In this document: positions 9,344-17,065 of the stretch, one piece after another
How the letters are laid out: the number at the start of each line of letters is the position of its first letter
Numbering within the stretch: position 1 is the first letter of the stretch
Source of the DNA: an uncultured Eubacteriales bacterium
GTDB taxonomy: Bacteria; Bacillota; Clostridia; Christensenellales; QALW01
Assembly (NCBI GenBank): GCA_900552055.1
Contig: URYI01000007.1
Coordinates: 1-36,605, forward strand
DNA: 36,605 nucleotides
Reading direction: 5' to 3'
Program-made: the position numbers and the translations under genes
The notes under the pieces: model-generated
Seen by the model: the letters and a program-made list of their open reading frames with translations, nothing else
Databases searched by the model: none
What the model was told of the DNA's origin: nothing

Positions 9344-9484
9344 AACTAACCTCTTGTTGTACAAAACTGATCTAAAATTATTATATGTTAAGGCGCAAGC
9401 AGATAGTAAATAAAATTGATAACGGTAAATCTAATATTATAAGAGCTGTTTGGTTTCTTAAAACGGTGGTTTTGGTGCAGCCTA
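9344..9484. other. AT-rich spacer between two MITEs
   Basis: No ORF, RNA or repeat is recognised in this stretch. Confidence 0.4.
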
Positions 9485-9755
9485 TACCCTCAGTTTATAA
9501 GCAAGACGGTAAGAAGGTATGAAATATGCGTCCTGCTGTGTTGCTTTGACTCCATGTACGCCCGGTACATGTCGTTTAAAAGCGCGCTTCACCTGGCACA
9601 AATTTTATGCCTTCTGACTCTGGAGACCTCAAACGGAGAGAATTCCTTCATTTTCAAGGCAGACGAAGGAAGCGGGGAGTACGCTGATTGAGGATAACGC
9701 AGTAAATGAAGTAATTATCACTTTGAGGCGTGCAGTTCCTTGTAAACTGAAGGTA
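9485..9755. mobile_element. MITE-like element, copy 2 (subfamily II, inverted relative to copy 4)
   Basis: A 271-bp element that is the reverse complement of the same family as 33464-33740. Ends are TACCCTCAGTTTATAAGC and, inverted, TACCTTCAGTTTACAAGG, with TA at both outer edges. Inner hairpin arms near 9648-9660 and 9700-9715 pair (AATTCCTTCATTT against AAATGAAGTAATT, one mismatch). It has no coding capacity. Confidence 0.85.
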
Positions 9756-9863
9756 ACAGCCGCATAAGCGCCAAACTTAAGCCTGCGCATCTCCACGTTT
9801 TATTGAGGTAACAGCCGCATAAAGCCGCATAAGCGCCAAATTCAATGGTGGCTTTGGCGCTTA
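9749..9863. repeat. Short direct repeats and an 11-bp stem-loop next to MITE copy 2
   Basis: The block GGTAACAGCCGCATAAGCGCC at the MITE edge is repeated ~55 bp on, the second time with AGCCGCATAA doubled. The last copy forms a perfect 11-bp stem, TAAGCGCCAAA (9830-9840) with TTTGGCGCTTA (9853-9863). There is no T-run, so it is a poor terminator. Confidence 0.6.
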
Positions 9864-9995
9864 GACCGCCTCTTGGGCGCAGTATTGCTTTTGCGCCCGT
9901 TTAAAAGGGGAACCGTTCCCCATTAATTAGCTGCCCTAAACAATCCTTTTTGGGCACGCCCTTTAGCAAATATGCCCTTTTCTGCGCAAAGGGAA
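9864..9995. other. 3' flank of the alpha-galactosidase gene
   Basis: Short GC-rich inverted repeats (for example CCCTTT with AAAAGGG near 9965-9995) lie downstream of the GH36 stop. None has a convincing T-run on the minus strand. Confidence 0.3.
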
Positions 9996-11948
9996 CTATA
10001 GTATTCTTTTTATAATAATCTGGGCCGAGGCTCTGGGCTCTAAGGTTATAGTGAAATTTTCCAGTTCGCTGCCCAGAAAGCGGCGCTTGCAGTTTAAATC
10101 ATCCAATTCGTAAATGCCTTCAGGCTCAATTCCGTAGAGCTTTACCGTCAAATGGGGCTGCGGGCAATTCTCCCTTCTGTATGCCTGAATAAGTCCTTCG
10201 CCCTTTTCCACGTCCATAAACTGCCAGGCTATCCATTTGGTGTTGTCGTTGCTCCACTTTGTCAGCGGAACATATTCCTTATCGAAATACCCGCTTATTT
10301 TCCGCCACTGCTCACAGTGCCTGCGTATCTGGGCCTTGAAATTTTCATCATTGCTCGTAACGTCGTAGAGCATGACGAAACCCGGCGCAAAGGAAGAGCG
10401 GGCGGCGTATTCATCCGCATGACCGATATCTCCCCTTTGGGCGGTCATGGCGGTAAAATAGGGGAACAGCTGATAAAGGGACCAGTGCATGGCCTGCTTT
10501 TTTGTGTGGTCCGAATAGGGAGAATCGCTCTTGTGCAGAGGAATTGCCCGGCGCATGGTTTCAAGATCGTTGCGTCTTCCGCCCGAAGCGCAGGAATCAA
10601 TGATAAGGCCGGGTATGCGCTCCAGGAGCGTATCAAAATATTCCAGATATCCCTGGACATATCTGTTTTCGGCAAAGCCTGTCCTGCCTTCTTTTTGGTC
10701 CTGGTGTTTCCAGAAGGGCAGCGGGTCGATATTAAAATCCTGGCGGTACAGAGAAATGCCGCCCCTTGTTAATACGCTGGTTACTCTTTTTAACAGCCAC
10801 TGGCGGAAATCCGGATTGCCGAAATCGGCCAGCTTGGAGCCTGCGCCCGGAATTTCCAGGCACCAGGGCGTATCCCAGAGAAATGTGTCAGGCTGCACCC
10901 GTTCAGGCTCGAACCATAAGAGGGTTCTGGTTCCCTCTTGAGCGGCGTATTCGGATATTGCGCGGAATTCACTGGGGAAGCGCTTGGTATCTACCTCCCA
11001 GCTTCCGGTCTGCCAGCCCCAGTCGGTAATGGAGGTCTGCCCGTTGATAAAATACCAGCCGGCGTCCATCCAGTGCCAGTCTGTTTTTATTCCTGCGTCC
11101 CTGTACCATTTTAAAGCTTCTATCTGGTTCTGGTCGGTCGCCTGCCCCATTTCGTTGTATACCCAGCTGGTGGAGGTGAAAATGCCCGGCTGCATTAATG
11201 CGCCGTTCTGCCGGGGCATATTGCAGTCCATGAACCAGCGCCGCCAGAGGTTAATAGTGCGTATTTCGCTCTGCTTCTCATACATCAGAACAGATATAAG
11301 GGGCGCGCGTATAATTTCTCCCGGCTTAAGCCGACCGTTTATCTGCGTATCCGCCGTAAAGCGGACGGTAAAGTCGTTGGGATAAGAATAGTTTTCAATA
11401 TGCCGCGCGTCAAAGCGGGTGCGCCATTGGCCCGGCCAGCCCACCGTTAAATATATGCCCTCATCTTGGTATTCGTATCTGTAATAGGGGGTCATGAAAC
11501 TGGTGGGGCGCCCGCCTACAGGCTGGAATTCCAAAAACGTGCCCGCACGCATAGGCACGCGCATGGGAGCATAGGCGTATGGATCCATTGCGTCGTCCCC
11601 GATAAAATAGAACAGCTCAGGATCTGGCTTGTTTATAGTAAAATCTGCGCCCATTATATCGCTGAGCACTCCGCTTTCCTTTTCAGAGGTGTTTTTAAAA
11701 TACAGCGTCCATTCAAAGGAGGCGTATTCAAAATTGCGCTTTATTTCCGCGCGCACCTCCAGCCCGTCGGGCAGCCGCCCTATAAGGCAGCCCTCCTCCC
11801 AAGCGGCTGAAAAATCCCCGTCCAGGCCGCGGTAAGACCGGCCGTCGTATTTAAAGGAAAAGGGAAGGGCGGACATATCCGAAAACAGCTCGTTAAAATA
11901 CGCTTCTGCGCGTGCTTGTTCCTTTTGACTTGTATGTATCTTTTCCAT
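9996..11948 (-). CDS. Alpha-galactosidase, GH36 family
   Basis: A 650-residue protein preceded by AAGGAG. It has the GH36 layout: an N-terminal beta-sandwich (~1-235), a (beta/alpha)8 catalytic barrel (~245-560) and a small C-terminal beta domain. In the barrel, WHWMDAGWY and LWFEPERV are substrate-pocket motifs. The nucleophile is D404 in YRQDFN, and the acid/base is D475 in LHKSDS, downstream of DSCASGGRRND. There is no signal peptide, so it should hydrolyse imported alpha-galactosides such as raffinose or melibiose in the cytoplasm. GH36 also contains alpha-N-acetylgalactosaminidases, so the exact substrate is open. No sugar transporter or regulator is adjacent; flanks are repeats and long non-coding DNA. 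Confidence 0.93.
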   Translation of the reverse strand: MEKIHTSQKEQARAEAYFNELFSDMSALPFSFKYDGRSYRGLDGDFSAAWEEGCLIGRLPDGLEVRAEIKRNFEYASFEWTLYFKNTSEKESGVLSDIMGADFTINKPDPELFYFIGDDAMDPYAYAPMRVPMRAGTFLEFQPVGGRPTSFMTPYYRYEYQDEGIYLTVGWPGQWRTRFDARHIENYSYPNDFTVRFTADTQINGRLKPGEIIRAPLISVLMYEKQSEIRTINLWRRWFMDCNMPRQNGALMQPGIFTSTSWVYNEMGQATDQNQIEALKWYRDAGIKTDWHWMDAGWYFINGQTSITDWGWQTGSWEVDTKRFPSEFRAISEYAAQEGTRTLLWFEPERVQPDTFLWDTPWCLEIPGAGSKLADFGNPDFRQWLLKRVTSVLTRGGISLYRQDFNIDPLPFWKHQDQKEGRTGFAENRYVQGYLEYFDTLLERIPGLIIDSCASGGRRNDLETMRRAIPLHKSDSPYSDHTKKQAMHWSLYQLFPYFTAMTAQRGDIGHADEYAARSSFAPGFVMLYDVTSNDENFKAQIRRHCEQWRKISGYFDKEYVPLTKWSNDNTKWIAWQFMDVEKGEGLIQAYRRENCPQPHLTVKLYGIEPEGIYELDDLNCKRRFLGSELENFTITLEPRASAQIIIKRIL

Positions 11949-11979
11949 AAAAAGAATGTTCTCCTTATGCTTATATTTT

Positions 11980-12008
11980 CAGCCGTCCGTTTGGGGCGGC
12001 TGGTTTTT
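11980..12008 (+). terminator. Plus-strand rho-independent terminator just upstream of the GH36 gene
   Basis: AGCCGTCC pairs with GGGCGGCT (8 bp, one G-U) around a short loop and is followed by GGTTTTTT. It faces away from the GH36 gene, so it would stop transcription running antisense through that gene. No plus-strand gene precedes it. Confidence 0.5.
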
Positions 12009-12597
12009 TAATTGCAGGCAGGACGTTCAGGCTCCGGTCCGTATCAAACGAACAGATTCCATAGATATATACATCCAAAAACCAATATCATTCAGACCAC
12101 AATCCATTTCCTCCACTGATGCGAATTCGCCGTAGCTGGCAGTTGTTTTTTAAGTATGTGCGCTTTAAAAAACAGCGGCCTTTTTATTTATAATTACAGC
12201 TTGCATATTATTTAGGCGGCTTATTTTTCGGCATAAAGGGGCCCGTTATGAGCCGTATGGTATGACCTCTGTTTGGGCTGATTGCAGTATTTATTCCATA
12301 CAGCCATAACATAATTGTTAAATGTTTGTTTGCCTTATAATATCCGAATTTCACGCCTTATCCATAGCTTACAACATACGGGTATCACGAATATTTCTTC
12401 TTACTATCCCTATCTGCATGGTGCTGGCGCAATGTGATTATATTCAACGGGGGAGCGTGTAATCGCTCCCGTTACACGGTTACACGGCAAAAGCCGGATT
12501 AAAATGATATAGATATTTTTACTCTTAGCTCTTAAACGGCCTTGAAAATATTTTCTCACCATATTCAACCAATTCTTATGCATGGTCAGACCAGACA
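12009..12597. other. Long non-coding stretch upstream of the GH36 gene
   Basis: An AT-rich region without a supported gene. It contains a GGGAGCG-TGTAAT-CGCTCCC hairpin near 12451-12471 followed by a tandem GTTACACG doublet. No clear minus-strand promoter pair for the GH36 gene was found. Confidence 0.4.
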
Positions 12598-13224
12598 CTA
12601 TCGTTTTTTAATAATTATAATAACTATAACGGCAATGGCCGCGGCCGCGCCGATTGCCGCGGCATATGGCCAAACGGCTGCGCCGGGATTATTTTCTGCG
12701 GAAGGCGAGGAAATAGCTGTCTGCCCGGACTGCTCGGCTTGCTCAGCCTGCCCGGAGGGTGGAGTATTTAACGCCGGGGGCCTGGTTTGGGCGGCGCTTT
12801 CCAGGGCGTCTAAACGCTCCTGCTCTTTTTCTTCAAAACGCCCTTGGTTTAAGTATTTCTGCATTCTTTGAGAAACGTTGCCCATATCGGTAAGCTTTAA
12901 TGTTGCGGTGTCCATGCTGTCGGCCTCCCAAAGGTAGAAGCTGTATTGGCCGCTCAGCCCGCAGAGGTAGGTTTTTCCCACTATGGCGTAGCGCGTATCT
13001 ATGGCCGTGCAGTGGTCGTGGGTTATAAGGCTGCCCTCCTGGAATTCCCCTTTAATGTTCTTTATCTGTTCAACAACTACATGCCTGCCCTCACATTCTA
13101 TTACCTTGCCGAAAAACACTTTGGAAGCAGGATCATTTAAGAGGCTTTCGGGCACATCGCCGGCATAGCTGACGGGAACGCAGAGCAGCGTCAGGGCAAT
13201 CAGTATAAAAAACAGCTTTTTCAT
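12598..13224 (-). CDS. Secreted, C-terminally membrane-anchored protein of unknown function (tandem paralogue A)
   Basis: A 208-residue protein. The ATG at 13224 is chosen because GGAGG lies 8 nt upstream and a signal peptide follows (MKKLFFILIALTLLCVPVSYA). A longer frame from 13266 has no such support. The extracellular part contains VFFGKVIECEGRHVVVE, NIKGEF, YLCGLSG and YLWEADSMDT. A Pro/Ser/Gln-rich linker leads to a C-terminal transmembrane helix ending KKR, with no LPxTG motif. It is about one-third to one-half similar by eye to the next gene. The FxGxV ... KGE ... G-x-x-YL spacing is reminiscent of OB-fold NTR/TIMP-like domains, but this is a weak pattern match. The function is unknown. 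Confidence 0.8.
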   Translation of the reverse strand: MKKLFFILIALTLLCVPVSYAGDVPESLLNDPASKVFFGKVIECEGRHVVVEQIKNIKGEFQEGSLITHDHCTAIDTRYAIVGKTYLCGLSGQYSFYLWEADSMDTATLKLTDMGNVSQRMQKYLNQGRFEEKEQERLDALESAAQTRPPALNTPPSGQAEQAEQSGQTAISSPSAENNPGAAVWPYAAAIGAAAAIAVIVIIIIKKR

Positions 13225-13428
13225 CTTAAAACCTCCTAATATCAGAATATTAACCCTTAAAACCATATGCGTTTCTGCAATTTACCCAACCGCTTTATTC
13301 TCTAAGCGGGCTTCCCTTTTTAAAGCCTTAATTACGCCCTCAAAGGATTTTGCTTTGGGGGAAATATTCGTTTTGCCAGTATCTATTAATGCGCGCCGGC
13401 TGTTTTCGCTGCTGCGGCCGCCGTAAAA

Positions 13429-14115
13429 TCAGCGTCTTTTTATATATAATATTACAGCCGCGGCGGTGACGGCGGCGCATAGTCCAGCCGCCCAGGGCCA
13501 GGCCAGAGTTTTTAGCTGCTTTTGCGCAGATTGGGAGGGTAAAATTACCGTTTCGTTTGACTGCGCAGGCGCGGCGGCGGAAACTTTGGGGCGGCTTTGC
13601 AAATGAATCTGGTACAGGCGGTCCTGTTCGGCTTTGTCAAAAAGGCCCTGGTTGAGATATTCCTGAATTTCCATGGAAAAGCTGTCGGAGGCGTTGAGCT
13701 TGATAGTAGATGTATCCATGGTGTCAAATTCCCAGAGATAGAGGTTTACTGAATCGCCAATTAAGGCGTTGCGGTCAAAGTCGGCATTTGCCGTATCCTC
13801 GGATAAGTTGCAGAGATTGATGCCTACAGAACTGCCCGATAAGCCGCAGAGATATAATTTGCCTGTTTCGGCGGTTCGGCCGCTAATAACATCGCAGCAG
13901 TCGATGGGCACCTGTATCAGCGTGTCCGGGTCAAATTCCCCTTTTACATTGTATATAGGTTTTATAACGACTGAATCGCCCTGGTTCTCCGCCAGTTCCC
14001 CAAAAAACATTTTGGAAGATTTATCTCTTAAAAGGATGTTTGCACGATCGTCTGCATAGCTTGCGGGCACGCTCAGAAGAAGCAGGGCTATGATGCTTAT
14101 AAACAGCTTTTTCAT
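13429..14115 (-). CDS. Secreted, C-terminally membrane-anchored protein of unknown function (tandem paralogue B)
   Basis: A 228-residue protein with a GGGAGG ribosome site. Its layout is identical to its neighbour: signal peptide (MKKLFISIIALLLLSVPASYA), a core with MFFGELAENQGDSVVIK, NVKGEFD, YLCGLSG, LYLWEFDTMDTSTIKL and EIQEYLNQGLF, a linker, and a C-terminal helix ending KRR. It carries a ~20-residue insertion after CGLSG. The 204-bp gap to paralogue A is larger than usual within an operon, and each gene has its own strong ribosome site. A local duplication followed by divergence is the simplest origin. The function is unknown. Confidence 0.8.
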   Translation of the reverse strand: MKKLFISIIALLLLSVPASYADDRANILLRDKSSKMFFGELAENQGDSVVIKPIYNVKGEFDPDTLIQVPIDCCDVISGRTAETGKLYLCGLSGSSVGINLCNLSEDTANADFDRNALIGDSVNLYLWEFDTMDTSTIKLNASDSFSMEIQEYLNQGLFDKAEQDRLYQIHLQSRPKVSAAAPAQSNETVILPSQSAQKQLKTLAWPWAAGLCAAVTAAAVILYIKRR

Positions 14116-14194
14116 TCCAAGAACCTCCCGTTATTAATTTTAATTTAGTACGAATAAAATTAGCTTCATGGGCTTTAGAATTTATAATGAATAC

Positions 14195-14845
14195 TTAAAA
14201 TGGGTTTGCTATGGGCAGGACGCCGTTGTTTGAATGGAAAATGATGAGCAGTGAGCCTTCCGCCGTTTCTGCGCTGGACGGCTGCCCCGTAAATTCGTTG
14301 CTTACCCCTATTGGATATGAGCCGAGCATGTCATATTTATCCAGGGGATATTTCAGACCGGTGAGAGTAACGCCGTACGCAGGGCCGTTAACGGCGAAAA
14401 TGGATATGTATCCCTTTGCTTCGGGCAGAAATTCCAGCCGGCCGTTCCGCAGCACCGTAAGGGTTTCGCCCGTGCCGACGAGATAAGCGCGTCCGCCCTG
14501 CTCGGCAATGTGCTCCAGAAGCTGGATGTTGGCTATGGTGTGGGCCAGCCGTCCGCCCAGTCCGCCGTAAATGTAAAAATGCCTGTACCCGTATTCCAGG
14601 GCTATGCGCGCGGCGTGATAGGTGTCGGTATCGTCCTTTTCGGGCCTGAGCCTGATTACATCTTCCCCTTCGGGAGCATATGAGAGGGAATCAAAATCTC
14701 CCAGTATCAAATCAGGGCGTATTCCGGCCGCATTTAAATATTCCAGGCCGCCGTCAGCCGCTATTACCAAATCCTCGCGTTCCGGATGAAATTTTAAAGG
14801 CGCGCATTCGCCTGCGCCTATTATATAGCATATTTTATCAGACAT
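14195..14845 (-). CDS. thiN: Thiamine pyrophosphokinase
   Basis: A 216-residue protein of normal family length. It transfers pyrophosphate from ATP to thiamine, giving thiamine diphosphate in the cytoplasm. Family motifs are clear: AADGG (D31), LILGDFDS (D50, D52), a KDDTDT metal-site segment (71-75) and GGLGGRLAH (94-102), followed by a C-terminal beta-sandwich ending SLLIIFHS. In the last motif the family normally reads GGRxDH; here the Asp is Ala101 (codon GCC). That Asp lies near the active site in known structures, so activity may be altered. A good promoter lies ~55 nt upstream. The two anchored-protein genes lie downstream on the same strand. Confidence 0.92.
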   Translation of the reverse strand: MSDKICYIIGAGECAPLKFHPEREDLVIAADGGLEYLNAAGIRPDLILGDFDSLSYAPEGEDVIRLRPEKDDTDTYHAARIALEYGYRHFYIYGGLGGRLAHTIANIQLLEHIAEQGGRAYLVGTGETLTVLRNGRLEFLPEAKGYISIFAVNGPAYGVTLTGLKYPLDKYDMLGSYPIGVSNEFTGQPSSAETAEGSLLIIFHSNNGVLPIANPF

Positions 14846-14898
14846 TATTTTTACCTATGATATTTTCAGCGGATTAACCGCGGATAATTGTTTTTTTC

Positions 14899-14927
14899 AG
14901 TATAGCATATTCGTATGTTCAAATCAA
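14899..14927 (-). promoter_or_regulatory. Sigma-A promoter of thiN
   Basis: On the minus strand, TTGATT (14927-14922), a 17-nt spacer and TATACT (14904-14899) form the promoter, with TGC immediately before the -10 (extended -10). The leader would be about 45-50 nt, too short for a TPP riboswitch. Confidence 0.65.
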
Positions 14928-15253
14928 TATAAATTTGCCTTATTTCCCGCATACTTAATGTTTTTATCTGCTTTATCTGTGTATTAGAGTCGGCATGCAA
15001 TGGATAATATCACTTAAAATGGCCGAATTGGCGGCCTTGTTTTATTACTTGCTTTTACTCTGAATAGAATGGGTATCTGCTGTTCAGATAAGGGGGCATT
15101 TTGGCTCTGCGGTTTTAGACCTTGGGAATCTCTGTCCGGGTGCGGGGGCGTAAAGCGTGTCCGGTTTTGTTCCGGCTTAGAATAATGGGGAAAGCAGATT
15201 AATACAGGGCTATGAATAATGGTTTCTTATATTGAGGATGCATTTATTTTGAG
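14928..15253. other. Divergent non-coding region, first part
   Basis: No gene is supported. A GGCCG-AATTGG-CGGCC hairpin with a T-rich 3' side lies near 15020-15045. A CCGG-flanked repeat pair lies near 15137-15165. Confidence 0.4.
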
Positions 15254-15478
15254 CCGGTTTTCTGCGTATGGGCGGAAGCGCGCTATTACCGCCTTGGCCG
15301 CGGGAGGCGCTGCCGTCCCCCGGTCAAGGCGGGGCGTTGGCTAGGCGTTTTGCGTCTTGGCCGCGCCCGTTTTTACGGCATTAAGGCCGTGGAGCTCCCG
15401 ATGCTCCGCGCCTGAACCCGGCTGTTCTGGTAAAGCGCGGCGGCAATGCGGCTCTTAAATCAGGCCGCAGAAAACCGG
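15254..15478. other. Large branched inverted-repeat structure, possible structured RNA or repeat
   Basis: A perfect 13-bp closing stem pairs CCGGTTTTCTGCG (15254-15266) with 15466-15478. Inside are several further stems: GGCGG with CCGCC, GCCTTGGCCG with CGGTCAAGGC (one G-U), ACGGC with GCCGT, and GGAGC with GCTCC. No known RNA family signature (RNase P, tmRNA, SRP, 6S) was recognised. Strand of function is unknown. It lies ~60-290 bp upstream of the lipoprotein promoter at 15541. Confidence 0.45.
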
Positions 15479-15540
15479 GGGCTTACCGGCATGCGGAAAA
15501 TAAATTAATATCCCGTTTAAAACTCTTTCTCAAAAAGTAA

Positions 15541-15569
15541 TTGAAATATCCGTGCTTTTTATATATAAT
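15541..15569 (+). promoter_or_regulatory. Sigma-A promoter of the DUF5050 lipoprotein - recD2 - comF cluster
   Basis: TTGAAA (15541-15546), a 17-nt spacer and a consensus TATAAT (15564-15569). The expected start at ~15576 gives a ~48-nt leader to the ATG at 15624. Confidence 0.75.
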
Positions 15570-15623
15570 AGTGCCAAAGGGTGTTTTAAAAAACGGGGGA
15601 AATAAACTGAAAGGGCTGTAAGA

Positions 15624-16754
15624 ATGAGAAAATTATTTTCCCTGGCTTTGGTATGCGCTGTAGTTCTTCTGTCGGGCTGTGCGGATAGCGCTGAGCCTTT
15701 AACGGGCGCCCAGCCTGATGAGGCGGTGGTGTCCGACGGGCTTTGGGCGGCGCGCCAGGGCGACTGGATTTATTACATAAACGGAGACAATTACGTCCGG
15801 GACGAGGGCGTGCGCATACATGACTACCGGGGCGCGCTCTGCCGTATGAAGCAGGACCGCTCAATGCAGGACGTGGTAGTGGCCGAAGATGTTTCCCTGT
15901 TCAACATAGACGGAGAATATATCTGGTATGTGGCCTATGACGACGGCCAAAGCGTGCTCTGCCGCATTAAAAGCGACCGCACCGAGAAGAAAGAAATACT
16001 TCGTTTTGACAGCGTTTACGACTGGGGCGGCTACGCCTATATGCAGGACGTTATATACTACGTCAAGGACGGAGGGCTTTACCGCCTTGATAAAGCCACC
16101 CTTAAAAGCGAGAGGATAGGGACGCACGACATCTACAATCTGCGGGTCAGCTCGCGGTATGTGTATTATACAGTAAATAACGAGGGCGAGCCGGGAGAAT
16201 TATATAAGGCGGCCCATGACCAGACGGAGCCTGAGCAGCTTACAATGGTTCCGGCTTTCCTGCTGGAGGCGGGAGAGGGCCGGGCATATTATTATGCGCT
16301 GGCCACGGGATACTGCTATTGCTATGACGAAGAGGCGGATAAGGCCGAAGCGATAGCAATGGGCGGCTATGAGGAATTTCTGTTTGTGCCTGAGGAGGGC
16401 TTTTTGGTAGGTTCTTATATCTCCTCGGAAGAGGGGATGTACGTCATGCCCATAGAGGGCGGTGAAAGAGTCAAGATATCCGAGGACCGCGCCGAAAGGA
16501 TGATATATTATGACGGCTACATCTATTATATCAATCTCTCCGAAATGTATGAATTGTACCGCATCAGGCCGGACGGCACGGACAGGGAGAGCATTTGTCC
16601 AGACGCCGTATCCGAATTGGACGTGCCCGATTTGCTGGACGGCTATTTATATTATTTCTCTGATTCGGACGAGGGGCGCATATACAGGATTAATCTGGAA
16701 ACCTTGCAATATGAATGCGTTGAATATGAGGTTTCGGGCGTGATCGGCGGCTGA
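15624..16754 (+). CDS. DUF5050-like lipoprotein 1 (predicted beta-propeller)
   Basis: A 376-residue protein. A lipoprotein signal with lipobox LSGC (Cys19) follows the start. The rest consists of repeated blades of the form G-D-W/Y-I-Y-Y-I-N ... L-C/Y-R-M/I-x-x-D, for example DWIYYINGDN near residue 48, GALCRMKQD, SVLCRIKSD, GGLYRLDKA, GYIYYINLSEMYELYRIRPDG and GYLYYFSDSDEGRIYRINLE. This is the DUF5050 (prolow-density receptor-like) beta-propeller pattern found in many clostridial lipoproteins. The function is unknown; an extracytoplasmic sensing or binding scaffold is plausible. It is the first of three homologous neighbours. A 311-bp gap with tandem repeats separates it from the second. Confidence 0.85.
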   Translation: MRKLFSLALVCAVVLLSGCADSAEPLTGAQPDEAVVSDGLWAARQGDWIYYINGDNYVRDEGVRIHDYRGALCRMKQDRSMQDVVVAEDVSLFNIDGEYIWYVAYDDGQSVLCRIKSDRTEKKEILRFDSVYDWGGYAYMQDVIYYVKDGGLYRLDKATLKSERIGTHDIYNLRVSSRYVYYTVNNEGEPGELYKAAHDQTEPEQLTMVPAFLLEAGEGRAYYYALATGYCYCYDEEADKAEAIAMGGYEEFLFVPEEGFLVGSYISSEEGMYVMPIEGGERVKISEDRAERMIYYDGYIYYINLSEMYELYRIRPDGTDRESICPDAVSELDVPDLLDGYLYYFSDSDEGRIYRINLETLQYECVEYEVSGVIGG

Positions 16755-16783
16755 AGCCAAAGGGCTTACAACGCCCCGTCAGA

Positions 16784-16870
16784 AGCAGAAAGACGCTTAA
16801 AGCTGTGGCCAAAGCAGAAGGACGCTTAAAGCTGCGGCGTGAGCAGAGGGGCGCTTACAGCTGCGGCGGG
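16784..16870. repeat. 29-bp imperfect tandem repeat, three copies
   Basis: Units start at 16784, 16813 and 16842 with the core AGCAGAAGGACGCTTAAAGC and no spacers. Units 2 and 3 diverge by several substitutions. The array lies between lipoprotein genes 1 and 2. Confidence 0.8.
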
Positions 16871-16923
16871 GCTGAAAAGTTAATAAAACTGCGGCGCGGG
16901 ACTGAAAAATTGCCGCGCAGGTG

Positions 16924-16951
16924 CATAGAACATAGAACATAGAACATAGAA
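16924..16951. repeat. 7-bp microsatellite, (CATAGAA) x 4
   Basis: Four perfect contiguous copies of CATAGAA lie about 115 bp upstream of lipoprotein gene 2. Such tracts can vary in copy number by slippage. Confidence 0.9.
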
Positions 16952-17065
16952 CCGTATCCGCTCCATATGCTCCATAGATTAGGGATATTTTTGCAGCTTA
17001 AATAATGCAGCAGGGCTCCAGGCGTATATTGCGGCTGAAGTCCAAATATGAAAGGATGAGATATA

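Noticed and set aside
10152..10772. Long plus-strand frame opposite the GH36 gene
   Set aside because: It is antisense to a clear glycosidase catalytic domain and lacks a ribosome site and homology; it is a shadow frame.
12542..12871. Plus-strand frame over the end of anchored paralogue A
   Set aside because: It is antisense to a supported gene and has no ribosome site.
14846..14898. TPP riboswitch upstream of thiN
   Set aside because: The leader from the promoter is only ~50 nt and lacks the conserved CUGAGA-type segments.
15254..15478. Assignment of the branched structure to RNase P, tmRNA, SRP or 6S RNA
   Set aside because: None of the conserved signature segments of these RNAs could be found.
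16784..16870. CRISPR-like array of 29-bp repeats
   Set aside because: The three units are directly contiguous with no spacers, they diverge from one another, and no cas genes are near.
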